Shown: positions 13,470 through 25,719, counted from the first letter of the stretch. The stretch: 64,000 nt of DNA from Embiotoca jacksoni (GCA_022577435.1 JAKOON010000023.1:4796001-4860000), one strand, 5' to 3'. A program made the numbers and translations. The notes: a model not told the origin generated them from the sequence alone.

Positions 13470-14035
13470 TGACTCTTTTAATGGCCAGCAACTTACAGCC
13501 ACCAGTATAATGCAGGCACTAATGTAATAATGTGATAATGAGATACATCGACGACATCAGGGAGAACAAAAACTCAATGAAACCGCTGTGAATCAATAAA
13601 TGAAATCTGTACTTAAAACTAGCTCTGATACAATTACCAACGCAGACGGAACCTACATTATTCTGCATATGAATGCATCACTGACATACTTGTATGTTTT
13701 AATTAGTACAAACTACCTTTAAGACAAATTTCCTTACGCCTCACAGATTTTTTTTTTGAGTTAGTGGAGCACTTCACCACCGTGTCTCCCTGTGCCTTTG
13801 AATCCATGAAGCGCTACACAGTATTTCCCATATACTCGCCTCATTTAATATAACTGTCAGTATTCACCTATCACAGGCCATTATCTGTCTCATCCACGTT
13901 CATTATTGAAGCTAATGATCTGTTGTCCTCTCTGCTCCCCATTGAAGGAGGACTACATTAAAAGTCTCTTACTAACTTAATTAGTAATTATAAATGTTAA
14001 AAGATTAATCAGAGAGTGAGTGGCTTAAGGTTTAC
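13470..14035. promoter_or_regulatory. enhancer-like island, TAAT-rich
   Basis: Separated from the previous island only by the A run, it contains aatgtaataatgtgataatg, gaatcaataaatg, gttttaattagtac, catttaatataactgtcag (with a MEIS/TGIF-type CTGTCA), taatgatc and cttaattagtaattataaat. Function is inferred only. Confidence 0.35.
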
Positions 14036-17000
14036 GTCTCTAGGCAGTGGTGGGACAAATGGAGAGACAAAGAGGCCATGTCGCTTCAGTGTTCACACTC
14101 CACCGTCATGCTAGAAATAGAACAAGACGTTATGCAGAGAGTGGAAAGTGTAACCATTTTACCTTCAATGCAGCAATGTCACTTTTTTTTTTTTATCATT
14201 GTGTTTGCATGTGATCAGACAGAGAGGCATAAAGCTAAATATTATTTGAAGTACAAAAAATGTGATTTGAAACATGCTGAGAGAACTTGTGTGCTTTTAG
14301 CTGCCTGTAATTCTTCCAGGCAAATTTAGCATCTTGTTTCCATTCTATAATGGACATAACAAGTACTACTGTAGTTGATATAATGCTGTTACAGGAAGAA
14401 GCATTTAATATGGTAACCTATGAAGCATGCAGTACTCACATTATCTCTTTCTAACAAGATGGAAATAGATCCCCTTAATTAAATCCTGGGTGTACACTAA
14501 TTCCTTACTAAATCTGCACCTCTCTGACAATTCCACATCAGCAACACCGTGCACTCCAGTAAACATATAAGTACTGATATCAACATTAAACCTTAATAAC
14601 TAATAAAGCTTTCATCTAGTGAGTTCCTGTGTGATTTCCATTAATGTGAGGGGAATCGCCCAGGACCATCTCCTTGTTTTCCGGAGTATGTTGATGCTCA
14701 AGCCGGGGGCTCGGTACTCTCGGTGCAGGAGGAAAACAAGAGAGAACTTTAGTTGCGCTGGGTTGTGGAATGGTAGAGATGCAAATTTCTGCCTGAACTT
14801 CCACCACATCTGTGAGAGAAACTGCTTTACTTTAATTGGACAAGCATTTAAATGTTTCAGAGACTCAATGTGCACCGAAGACAGAGAAAATACAGAGTGC
14901 AGATTGTAAAGACAAGCAAAGATTTAACGGTAAACAATCCATTTTGCAGCTCTGCCCTCTCTGTTTTAGAGGAGAAATGTTGGTGCTTTGACTGTTGAAC
15001 AGGGAGTCGTATCACACAAGACACACAGAGTGGGGTGATGGTAGGGGCCTGGCTGGTGGCCCGCAGCACCTGAAACCTATTAAGAGAGCTTTGGAACATT
15101 CCAGAGGGTTCTTCCACTTTGGCCAGAGGGCATCGTAAAGGTCCTCTCAGAGAGGGCTGATGCGACTCAGACACTGACAAACAGGCCGCAAGGTGAACCA
15201 CTAAACCCAGAATGTGATATGAACGAGCGTGACATCCGAGAATAATGCAAACTGAGGTATTTTTGTTGTCTTTAGGAAGAAAACAAGAGTCCACTGGATC
15301 CCAAACTTGGCTACAGTTTCTGCACGTAGGTTCACAAGAAGTTTGTCTTCATAAAGAAGCACTATGATTAAACACATTTACCGTTGGCAAGCAAAGCAAA
15401 ACTTTTGTCAACTTTTTATCAAATGGTTTGCCATCTGGACTTAAAACAGTAAGGGGCCCAACAGTGTGCTAACACTAAAAACAAACATGCATAAACACAG
15501 ACAAACTGCTGCCAAATTTCTTGGAGATAGCCATATCTTCTCTATGTGTGTGTATATATACTGTATGTATTTTAGTGTTACCAAGGCCCATCTCTTTGGC
15601 TAGATCTGTGTCCATGCCTCAGTGTTATGCTCACTGGGTTTAGCTCTATGGGTGTCTGTGGCCTCTCCTCTGGCCGCCCGTGTCCATTTGCTCTGCGGGT
15701 ATGGCAGGCCTGAGCTGACAGATGGCCGCCCCTCTCCATTCCGCTCCAGAGTAACACAGTAACTGGTTTTTCCTCCGCCGTTGACCTTGCCACAGCCAGC
15801 CAGCTATCCAGGCTGGCACTCGGCCTGTCGAACAGGAGGGTAATGAAGTCCAGCGCTGCTCACATGATTATTAAGGCTTTGACGCTGGGGGGCCTTTCAG
15901 AACCCTATTCCCCTCCCCTCTCCTCCCCTGTCTGCCATTCACACAGCCAAAGTTTGATGAGGATAGTCATTCGTTACATGGTACTTTGGAAAACCACCAT
16001 TGTGCTCCATAAAGAGAGCTAAAACTTTTTTACCGAACTCTTTTGGAGTTTGTTTGTATTCTAAAACAAACCTCCCTGCCCCTATGAAGTGTACTTAACA
16101 GCAGGTTAGAGAACAACACTGGAACTCTTTCCTATTCAGCAGCATATGATAGCTACCGGTGTCGCCGTGTGCATGCCATTCCAGAAACACACCAAGTAAG
16201 AGCCACTACACAAAGTTAGGTCAGATCTGTCACACTACTATTGGTGCCGACAACCTCTAAAAGCAATGCAGTTCAGCGGCTGCGGGCCACTTTGCTCTCA
16301 CTGTAATTCTCCCTTACCACAAGCATCTCTAGGCACGCCTGGAACCCCAATCCCATCAGGGCCCAACTGGGATTTGAGAGGTGTAGGTTGCAGCTCTGAC
16401 CTTTACTAAGGCAGGACTGTCTGTTTGCACTTCTCCCATAAGCCCCCCTCCAGTCAGACTGCTAAGCAACCCCATCAGACCAGGGGTGCGCATGCACCTC
16501 CGGCCTTGGTGACATCTCAGAGACCATGGGGAGGTGGAGTAATGCAGAGGTTAATTCTGATCATCCAGTATTTATGGGCTTCACTTCAGAACAAGGGTTG
16601 GCATTAACACTCTAAAGGAGACATCTCTTCTGGATATCAATAAAACATAGCAGAAGGACAGAAGGAGGCTACCTTTATTCAGGTTGTGCAAGTTCCCAAC
16701 TTATAGACAACGTCTTTAAATTCAATCTAAATATGCATAAGTTATTCAAATCTAAATTATCGTATTGAGATTGTAATTTACGTTGTATAGTAATTAACCA
16801 GCCAATCACTGAGAGGAATTTGCCCCAAGTCGCCATGGTGACATCAACCTACCAATTGCAATGCAGTAAGGGGCAGCAAGTGTTCGCTCGGAGTTTGTAC
16901 AAACAGGCTGTATGAACTGAGAGCATCAGATATTTTCTCACATGTTGGCCTAGTCTGTGAGGTGTGGGGAAATGTCAGGAAAATCAATAGATAAGGACCA

Positions 17001-18150
17001 CATCAGACTGAGCTTGTCTGGCCTAGCAACAGAGCATCCCCATGGTGATGTCAATTACCTCTGCTTTACAACAAAAACACCAGGAAGAGCAAAACAGTCT
17101 TTGCAATGCTGTAAAACTTTTAATGCAGTCTCCTGGTTACATTGAGGAATTTGTAAGGAACTTCTTCCTTTTCTCGTTTTTCCATCCAGACAGGTAAGTA
17201 AGACAGTGAGTGTGAGCATCTTATTGATAACTCTTTTTTGCAGCTCACTCTGATTCTTATTCTCCTCATGGACCCCACATTAGTCAGGGAGAGGTATAAT
17301 GTAACGAGCAGTAAGGTGCGCATAATTGCATATTAGCAGCAACACACTTGGCTGCACGGGAGGTGACTATGCTAACGAACAGAGAGGCGTTATTAATCAC
17401 CAATTAATAAAAGCAGGCAGATATCACACTCACTATATGGCATGCATGGTTTCCTTTGTTTCCAGTAGCTGGTCCAAACTTGTTCTTTTATTTATTTCAT
17501 AAGATTGATCCTGTTCCTGTTCTGTGTAGTTTATTGAGTTCTGACTCTGATCCAGCCCCCTAGGAGGCAAATGAGGAGTGTTTGGTCATGTTTGTTAACA
17601 GATTACATTTGTATGCTCTATATGAATGAGTCCTAGAAACGGAGGGAACACCATCAGACAGACCTGATCAAAGAGGATTATCGGAAAAGAAACAAAGAAT
17701 GAAAATAACACATTCACTATATTCACAATAACACTATGCATCAGGAGTAAAAAAAAAAAAAGCACTTAATGGAGTAGTAAATGTGTTGCCACCAGGGCAG
17801 AGACAGTGATGGAGACCATATAATCAACATACACTGGCCAAGTTGCTCTAGGGGCCCAAGACAAGAGGATATGTGTCAAGGATAATTTGCGGCCCTTAGC
17901 AAGAAACAAAACAAGGCTTTCAGCTTCAAATACTGTTACAGTGTGCCTCCTGTTGGTTCCACCACTAACAGCCAGCACAGTGTGTTTTGCCAGGTTGGAG
18001 CTAATATGAAAATGTGAGAGCTATATACTAAGACAGAGGAAAATGAAGAGATAGAGAACAGAGAGGAGGAGGAGAAACTAGAGGAGAGCTAAAGGCCTCT
18101 CACTCGCTCTCCTCTCCAGCTCTGTAACGGCCCACAGTGCCTGCTTCACA

Positions 18151-18178
18151 CAGAGCGGCCAGCTGTACAGCAAATGTG
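18151..18178. repeat. 28-bp dispersed motif, copy 1
   Basis: This 28-bp string matches 19080-19107 at 27 of 28 positions (G in place of A at position 8). It contains CAGCTG (18160-18165) and ends cagcaaatgtg. The flanks of the two copies do not resemble each other. Confidence 0.8.
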
Positions 18179-19079
18179 CCTTTCCCTCTCCGCCCCCAAA
18201 CCTTTCCACCCCTCCAGTGCCCCCCTTTGCCTGGGCCGACCAGGCCACCGGCTCCTCTCTGTGAGAGAAAGCTCCTCCCTGACTTGGCTTCAAGCTCAGT
18301 GCTGTCACCAACCCAAAAAATCTGTAGAGGTGACCCCAAAAACACTTTTCCGGGATGTGGTTTGGTTTGCTTGTTTACAATTTTCCTTCTGAGCACTGCC
18401 ACCTTGGCAGTAGATGCTTGGAATGGTTAGGAGTGAGATGAGTAGTAGATTGAAAGCAGATATAACAAAAGCAAAAAAAAAAAGCAAAACCCCTTTTCAC
18501 CTTCAAAACACTTTAAGACAGAGCCCATGCTTCAAAACATGTCAGGGCTCTGAAAATCCACACAGGGACATTTGAAACAGTGCGATAAATGGGCCAAACG
18601 TGCCCCCCATGAGGCTCCAAATGTCATAGTTTACACTGGGGTCAAAGTGAAGCAATGGGGTGGCATGATGGCATGCTGATAAAACCAAACAGGCTTTTGT
18701 GTCAATGAAAGACCTTCAAAGGTCCTCTTAAAAAAAAAAAAAAAGATGACTTTTTGAAAGCACTATAATTTTAAATATCTTTTCCAATGCAGTTACTACA
18801 GATGAAAATAGAAAACCGTATTGATGGACAGATTTGTGTTCTAATCTTAAAGATAAATAGAAAATGAAAGGATTGATAGTGACTGCAACAGCTGAAAGCT
18901 GTATAAATCTGTGTGTCTCTGGAGAAAAATCGGACACCCTCAATTCTGTAAGTGTGCCATGCCAAAAAAACTCTAAACTAAAGAGTGGCCAGCTGTCTTC
19001 TGGCCTGCTATTAAATTGCTCCTTGGATGGTGGCGATATCATTTTTTTCTCCATAGGAGTATCACACCAGGTCCCCAAA

Positions 19080-19107
19080 CAGAGCGACCAGCTGTACAGC
19101 AAATGTG
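19080..19107. repeat. 28-bp dispersed motif, copy 2
   Basis: This is the second copy of the motif at 18151-18178, in the same orientation and 929 bp away, with one substitution. No longer homology is visible around it. Confidence 0.8.
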
Positions 19108-19902
19108 TACTGATCCATCTGGGCCCTAGCAGGCTGCAGCCTCCATCTTAAGACACGTGGGGCCATTCACAGGCTTGGCTGGGGCTGGTCTGCAACACAC
19201 CCTACTGCACCCACGGCCTCCTCCTTGCCTTTCATTTACCTCCATTATGATAGTAAATGTTGAGTAGCTGAGCACCACAACTGCCCTTTATGTCTGAACC
19301 AGGACCGTCATCATCTGAGTGTAATATCCATGCATCAAAATGTGCTGGCAATCATACAGAAGAAGCAGCCACGGCCTGATGGGAGGAGGTGAGGGTGGAG
19401 GCTCATTGCACTTGGTTTGAGGAGACTATTGTATTACAAAGGCAGCTAATATGGACTCGTCTGGGTGAGACAGGCTCAGGTTTTGTTGTTCCATACACTT
19501 AGCAGTATGGTTATGTCACGGCACATCACTATATATAGAGTTATCAGTGTGAACTGACACCATGGAGCGGGGCATGGATGAAAACAACACCCCTATGAAT
19601 CCAGCGTCTGCTCCATTACCTACGCTAATAACGCTGACAGCTGAGCGGCGATGACCCCAGCCCCCTGTTTCCCCTCTCCTGTGCAGATGGCCATTAAAAG
19701 GAGAAAGTGTCCCTTTTTTCTGTAGAGAAGGTATTTAGAGCCTTTCCAAATGAGTATTTTTTTTCTCTATGTTTTTGGCCCAAACTTGCTTTTGCAGTGA
19801 TTTTTGGCTGGATTGAATTTGACCATATTCTACATTAAAAGGGACAAATTCTTCTGAAGCTATGCAAGACCACAAGATTAACATTTGTAAGACAGCTAAC
19901 AC

Positions 19903-20097
19903 TTTTCTAAAGATTATTTCCTGGGCTTTTTATGCCTTTATTTGATAGTGACAGTGGAGATAGACAGAAAATCAGGGAAATGACATGCGGTAAAGGTGAC
20001 GTCAAGTGAGGATCAAACCGGAGACTCACCGCTCAGGGCCTTTGCACCCATGTAGTATGCACCCTAACCACTCAGCTACTGGGTTGCCTCAATAACT
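19903..20097 (-). mobile_element. tRNA-derived SINE with 10-bp target-site duplication
   Basis: On the minus strand the element starts GAGGCAACCCAGTAGCTGAG. It has an A-box-like TAGCTGAGTGGTTAGG (20063-20078) and a B-box-like GGTTTGATCC (20010-20019), the two RNA polymerase III promoter boxes, about 44 nt apart. A non-tRNA body follows and ends ATAAAGGCATAAAAAGCCC. The direct repeat cagctaacac occurs at 19893-19902 and 20098-20107, exactly bounding the element. It resembles a dispersed family common in percomorph fish; I cannot give a library name. It is internally degenerate and probably inactive. Confidence 0.85.
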
Positions 20098-20698
20098 CAG
20101 CTAACACAATGCATGTTTTCCTTTATGCACCGTCAGTTAAACTCATTTTACTTTACTTTTCTCTATTCAGTTCCCTTTTTGTTTTGTTCCTCTTTGTTTG
20201 TTTGACAAGTTCATATTATGATGAGTTTTGTTTTTTCCATATTTTAGAGATCACAAAACAAATGCATCTAACAGAAACCCTTTTGAGAAGTCAGATGAAA
20301 GCCGTGATCATGTTGAATACAAAGCAATGGCATATCAGAGAAGTAAGACATCAGACAATAACCCAATCACCTATCCTCCTGTTATCTTAAGCTGTCTGAA
20401 TTCCACTATTATGGGGGAACTGTGTGCTTGTGCGGCTGAAAGACATAAAATAACCAGTAGGGGGGTTTGTTTTCTACCCTCCCAGTGTGCTCCGTGCCTG
20501 CCTTTGCGAGAGAAAGGACTAATGCTGGCATGGTACTGTATTAGGCACCCCCAGTAGACTAGTGGGTGAGCAGATCGCAAAGATGAATACAAAATACACA
20601 CCTACACACTCTCAGCTCGTCTCTCTCTTTTGCAAATACACCGCAGCATCAAAATCACAAATCACATGCTTCTGATTGTTTATGCACAAACAGTGGGT

Positions 20699-20741
20699 CC
20701 CTGATAGAATTGCCTACCGGTCCTGATAGAATTGCCCACCG
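20699..20741. repeat. 22-bp imperfect tandem duplication
   Basis: The stretch ctgatagaattgcctaccgg is followed 22 bp later by ctgatagaattgcccaccg, with one substitution (t to c). Confidence 0.85.
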
Positions 20742-21972
20742 TGTTTAAATTCACCTGCGCCTAGAAGCGTGTCCCAAACAGAGAGGCAGTTTGGTTCCAG
20801 ATCAATGAGTCTCTCTCCCACTGAAGACAACAGATAATGCAGTGTAATGAAAGAGCCGCCAAACGAGCTGAATAAATGAATGAATAAAGGAACGTGAGAC
20901 CGGAATTCAGACGCCTACTTACTGCAGGCAAGAAAACCTGTTTTCCAATTGTCTGTTCCCTATAAATTATTCTGCCTGCATACAAATGACAACAAAAGTG
21001 AAGACATTTTGAAAATGTGGAGGTTTGTGTTAAACCTGCACTCTTAGTTTAGAAATCTCATGAAAGGAAATGCAAAATTTGGTATAATTTTTTGACATAT
21101 AAAGTCTAAGTCATGAAGTCCATTTTTTCAGTTGATTTGACGTCATTATAGGCACAGAGCATGAATATATGCTACCAAATGTATTCAGATCTCAGTCATC
21201 TGAACAGAGTTCTTATGTGAAGAGACACAATCAACAAACAAACAAACAAAAAATACAGCAGCAATGTGGAGATTTTTTGAAATTGTTGGATAATATTTGG
21301 AATTTTAAACAGTTTAAATAAAATCTTTTCAGCATTTAAAATATTTCAATAATCTGTATGTTTCCACGACTTCAAACTACCTTAATTACAGAGTGGTTTG
21401 AAGTAGAGAGATTCTGCTTCACAAGCATGCACACGTACTAAATTATACCATTCACATGCATGGACAAATGAAGCTCACAGGTTTATGAATGCACAACACT
21501 GGGGATGCAGTTGATGGTCAAAATAATAAAATAATTCCACCTATTTGGTGATGTGATCCAGATACTTGTAAGCCTGAATGAGACAGGGTCAAATATTTTA
21601 TTACATATATCACATCAATCCTTTGTATGTGATTCATCTTGAAAATTGAAAATTAGTAGGAAAAAACTATGTCTAAAATTGATTGATTAAAAGGATCAAA
21701 TATTTGTTGTGAAGTTGGGAGAATTTTCCTTAAGGATTTGTGTGATGTATTTATGACAGTCACACAAAATCATTCAATTTAATATTTATATGACACACCT
21801 AGTATAAAAGCCAGATTGCTTATATTTATGCTACATTTTAGAAATACTTTAGGAAATGTGGAAGAGCAGTTTTGTATTAACTACAATATACTACACAAGC
21901 ACAAGTATTTTATGACTTTGTTGCAGGAGTGCAACAGAAATCATAATAGATGAAAGGGAAAGAGTTTCCTAC

Positions 21973-22057
21973 CCAGCATGTGGTTGGCCACGTGAACTTG
22001 GATGTCCCATTCACTGTAGAACACCATCTGACATTTGATGCACTGGTACGTCTTCTT
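21973..22057 (-). CDS. znf521: znf521 exon 5, one zinc finger
   Basis: The acceptor CCTCTAATTTACAG leads into an 85-nt exon ending CTGG|GTAGGA. It encodes KKTYQCIKCQMVFYSEWDIQ followed by VHVANHML, plus one base of the next codon. This is the finger that follows PSQSDE in human ZNF521, with Ser in place of Asn in FYNEW and Leu in place of Ile at the end, both from memory. In frame it continues directly from TEE at the end of exon 4. The fingers downstream in the family (HECKLC..., FKCPVCF..., YDCTQC...) belong to later exons. I looked for them on the minus strand of 1-21972 and did not find them, so intron 5 must extend past the left edge. The C-terminal fingers of the paralogue ZNF423 are known to bind EBF proteins. 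The role of this finger in fish is inferred only from family membership. Confidence 0.95.
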
Positions 22058-22213
22058 CTGTAAATTAGAGGAAAGGGATTATAGTCCAGTTTTAATAAAA
22101 ACCATTACATACTAGAAATAATTTTTGCTTTTCAAATTTAATATGGTGATACAAAATGTGTAAATGTCAGCCTGTTTTTTTTATTCGCTATTTAACCTTA
22201 TTCACAACAATAC
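22058..22213 (-). other. intron 4 of znf521, 156 nt
   Basis: This is a very small GT-AG intron between the main finger exon and exon 5, with donor GTATTG and acceptor TTTACAG. It is AT-rich. If retained, translation adds Val-Leu-Leu after TEE and stops at TGA, giving a protein without the last four fingers. The neighbouring introns are 7-25 kb, so the contrast is marked. Confidence 0.93.
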
Positions 22214-25200
22214 CTCTTCAGTTTGTGAGGGACTGGCTCTGGGCATGGGGGACACCTGGGGAGTCTTGAGCTGCCCGCTATTGCTGTCACCACCCTGTTC
22301 CCGATGCACTGTCTGGATGTGGTTTTGCAACTCGGCTTCAGTCTCAAACTTCACGTTGCAGCTGGAGCACCGCGTCTTGGCTGCGGAGGATGATGATGTG
22401 GAAGAGGATGAAGACGATGAAGAAACAGCTTTGCCTTTCCCATCTCCAGGACTGAGACTCTCCCCCTGGATCCATGCGGCAGCAGTGGTTGCTGGAGTGG
22501 TGGCTCCACCATGCTGCTGCTGTTGCCGTCCTCCATTCACTGTTGGGCTGGAGCTCTTGGAGCCAGCGGCCGTCACACAGGATGCACACAGTCCGTAAGG
22601 CAGTCCGTTGATGTCCAGCTTCACCAGGTCTTGTTTGGACCGGAAATCTTTGAGGCAAGAGGCACACTTGAAAAGTTTTTGGGGGTGGTATGGGTTATGA
22701 GACATGGCATTGCTGCGAACCAAAGGTTGGTTGCCGGACATTGTGCCTGTCTTTTGCATGTGGAAAGTACCATGGATCTTGAGCTCCAACGTGGAGGTGA
22801 CTGTCTGCATGCACACAACACAACGGAAACCCGTCAGGGAGTTCCTCAGGTCAGGGTGCATCTGGCAATGCTCCAGGAAGTCCTCCTCACTGTGCAGTGG
22901 CATCTTACAAATGCGGCAGCTGCCTGTGTCCAGACTCTTGCTATGGGTGACCTTGTGCTCAGTCAGGGTGAGCAAGGAAGGGAAGCGCTCCCCACAGATG
23001 GGACACATGTAGTGTTTGACAGGCCCAAGGTGGGTCTGCATATGCTCCCTCAGCCCAGCCTCGGAGAAGAAGGTACGGGAGCAGACATTGCACTTGTGGG
23101 TGCCCTTGATCATTTCAGCTTTCCTTTTCACCATGGCACTCTCACCAGGACGTATATTGTGATCTCTCAACTGGTGGTTGGTGAGGAGTGACTCCATGGT
23201 GTAAGATGCCCCACAAATGTCACACCCATACATCGGATCTGCAGTGTCCACCTCTTCCTCACTTCCATCATGGCTGTTGTGGGACTCCACCACAGATACC
23301 ACCGCCGCCCCTGGACCATGGCTGTTAGTTAAGAGGCCCTGTAGCTCAGCATCTTCTTTACGCTTACCATCTCCACCACTTACAGTAGAGCCATTAGCAC
23401 CACAGTTCTGTGTCTTTCCCTCATACACACAGTGTTTCTCCCTCAAATGCTTCTCCAGAAGGACAATGGCATGGAAGGCCTTGCTGCAGAAGCGGCAGTT
23501 ATATTTCTTGCTGTGGGTGGTGATGTGGCACTGGAGCTCCACCTCTGTGCCAAAGGACTCGCCACAGAAGATGCAGCGGTGGGCACGGCCCTGGTTTTCC
23601 AGATGGCTGTGTTTCACGTGCAGCTGTAGGTCAGTCTCGTGCCTGAAGTCCCAGTTGCAGGAGGTACAGCGATACACCTTCTTCTCGTTGCTGTGCTTTA
23701 CAGCAAGGTGGAGCTGCGTGGATACCTTTGAGTCAAAGACTTCTTGGCATAGAGTGCAACGAAAGAACACAAAAGTATGCATGTCAAGAAGGTGCTTCTG
23801 CAAGTCGTCCACTGAAGTGAACTGCTTGTCACAGCTCTCACAGATGTAATACGTGGAGGTAATAGTGAAGTGAATTGTCACATGCTTCAGCAGGGATTCT
23901 TGGTTGGGAAACTCCTTGTTGCACTGTGGACAGGTAAGTTGAGGCTGCAGACCATCCAAATGAGTTTTGAGGTGAGTCTGGAAAAGGTCTAAGCTTGTAT
24001 ACTTGGCTCCACACTGGTTACATATGAACTCACTGGTAGTGCGTGAGGCTGAGCCGCCTTGTTTTAACATGGCAGTTTGTTCCACAGATATTGGTGAGGA
24101 GGGGCTGAGGGTGCGCAGGGACTTCTTCCCATTGTTGATGTAGTTTAGAGCCAGTGGAATGTTCTTGTGATTCTCCTTGATGTGCTTGTTGAGCTTCAGA
24201 ACACTGTTGAATATGGGAGAATTGGTGCAGTACGAACAGGAGTACACCTCTACTATAGGCTCCTTGGGAGTTACAGCCAAGGGGGAGTCAAAGCGAAGGC
24301 TTCCCCCATCACAGTGAGTCTGACGGACATGCTCTTCCAAGGTAGCCTCTGTCAAGAACCCCATGAAGCATTGGGGGCAGAAGAAGGCATTGCTCTCCTT
24401 GGCCACGGGACTGGGAAAGCCATGGGAGCAGCGGATGTGTTCCTGGAGAGCGTTTAGGTCACTCAACACCTCTGGGCAGAAGTTGCACTGAAGGAGGGCA
24501 TCGGGCAAGCTGGCTAACAGGGCGGCATGGTCTTCTGCATTGTGGACCTGCTTCAGGTGTTCATTCAGATTTAGTAAAGAGGGAAGAACCTCCAAACAAA
24601 ATTGGCAAGTGTGAGCCTGCTCTGGCTTGTCCAGATGCATGGTTCGTAGATGAATTTGGAGCACAGCCAAACTGGAGAATACTTGCTTGTTGCAGTAGAT
24701 ACAACTGTAGGAGACTTTAGGCTGTTTAGAAGAACGTCCTCCCATTTCTGATGTGTTCTGAGCAGCCCTCTTTCTCCTTCCCCTCGTTTTGGGCACAGGC
24801 GGTGCTGTCTCCACCATTGTGGAGCTGTCGACAGAGAGGTTGGAGTCAGGAGTGGTGCTAGAGACAGAGGTGTAGCCCACAGTCAGCAAGGAAGGGCTGT
24901 TACTATGGTTACTAGATTCAGGGAGCTGGTGGATGTCCATGTGAGCATAGAGGTCCTCAACAGACAAAAAGTGTTCAGAGCAGATAGCACAGGTGTGGCC
25001 CTTTCTGTCTCTGCTGTGGGCCTGGTCAATGTGGGTCAGCAGGGTGCCCTCATCACTGAAGGGCTCATGGCAGTAGATGCACTGCAGGGTAGCACCCAGC
25101 CCTCCATCCTCTGATGGAGAGCACTCAGGGTGGCACTCTGCGATGTGCCTCTGGAGCTCTTCAGGGACATCAAAGCCTTCCTCACAACGGCTGCATTTGC

Positions 25201-25719
25201 GGGTTTCTTTCAGCTTCCACTCATCAGCTCTAGAGAGGCCAGAGCCGCTGCCATCTTTGCCCCTTTCGTGTACTTGCATGTGGCCGTGGAGAGAGCTGGA
25301 AGAAAGGAAGCCTCGACGGCACACAGGGCACTTATGGGGTTTGTTGGAGGCGTGAGTTTTCATGTGGATTTTGAGGTGATCGCTGCGGGAGAAGGCAGAG
25401 TCACACTCTCCACAGTGGTACTTCTTATCACCAGTGTGTAGCTTCACGTGTCTATCTCGGCTGCGCTTGTGTTTGAACAAGCGGCTGCAAAATGTACAAC
25501 TGAACGGGAGTTTGTCGCCGTGGCTCTGTTCGTGACGCTTGAGGAAGCTTAAGCGACTGAAGGACTTGTCACAGAACTGGCATGGGTATGGAAGGCCAGG
25601 GCCCCCTTCGTCCTCGCCGAAATCATAGTCCTCACAGTGTCCTGGAGAAGTCTGATCCTTACTGGAGGGAGATGATGCTGGCCAAGAACACGATGGGTCA
25701 TCCTCAAGATCGGCACCGT
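22214..25719 (-). CDS. znf521: znf521 exon 4, main zinc-finger exon
   Basis: The exon has 3506 nt, or 1169 residues counting the split first Asp, between the acceptor TTCTTCTCCAG and the donor GAG|GTATTG. C2H2 fingers by exon residue: four close-set at 47-67, 75-95, 103-123 and 131-151; then 176-197, 214-235, 244-264; 340-362, 372-393, 412-433, 448-469, 495-518; 567-587, 597-617, 627-648, 655-676, 685-706, 716-736, 742-763; 833-854, 877-897, 906-926, 935-955, 967-987; and 1118-1139. The segment at 1019-1048 has four Cys and no His ligands. A conserved Ser/Thr linker (PSLLTVGYTSVSSTTPDSNL) lies near 275-294, and a basic RGRRKR follows at 313-318. The exon ends in the family signature TPQVSPMPRASPSQTEE. 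Human ZNF521 lacks, as I recall, the QQQQ (1066-1069) and the 13-residue Ser-rich run (1100-1112). No frameshift or missing ligand is seen. The open frame runs into both introns; the upstream ATG at 25774 is intronic and not a start. Confidence 0.98.

Larger units (their letters stand above)
1..21972 (-). other. intron 5 of znf521 (partial, no other gene seen)
   Basis: The intron donor GTAGGA is at its right end; the acceptor is outside the window. It is about 22 kb of noncoding sequence. It holds a tRNA-derived SINE (19903-20097), a purine tract with GAAA and GAAC repeats (11390-11556), a 24-nt A run (13435-13458), and a 28-bp motif repeated at 18151 and 19080. It also has several unrepetitive homeodomain-site-rich islands, listed separately. 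The stretches 2000-8600, 9200-11100 and 14100-19800 contain short open frames on both strands that have no recognisable domain and no splice context. The AT-rich 20990-21960 next to exon 5 shows nothing further. Confidence 0.85.

Noticed and set aside
20010..20090. A tRNA gene
   Set aside because: The A and B boxes are degenerate and lead into a non-tRNA body bounded by a target-site duplication, so it is a SINE.
1..21972. Downstream znf521 exons for the last three fingers
   Set aside because: No minus-strand sequence resembling HECKLC, FKCPVCF or YDCTQC codons was found by eye; they are presumed to lie left of the window.
22164..23849. Three plus-strand open frames of 144, 226 and 210 residues opposite exon 4
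   Set aside because: They are antisense shadows of the finger-coding strand, with no domains and no splice context of their own.
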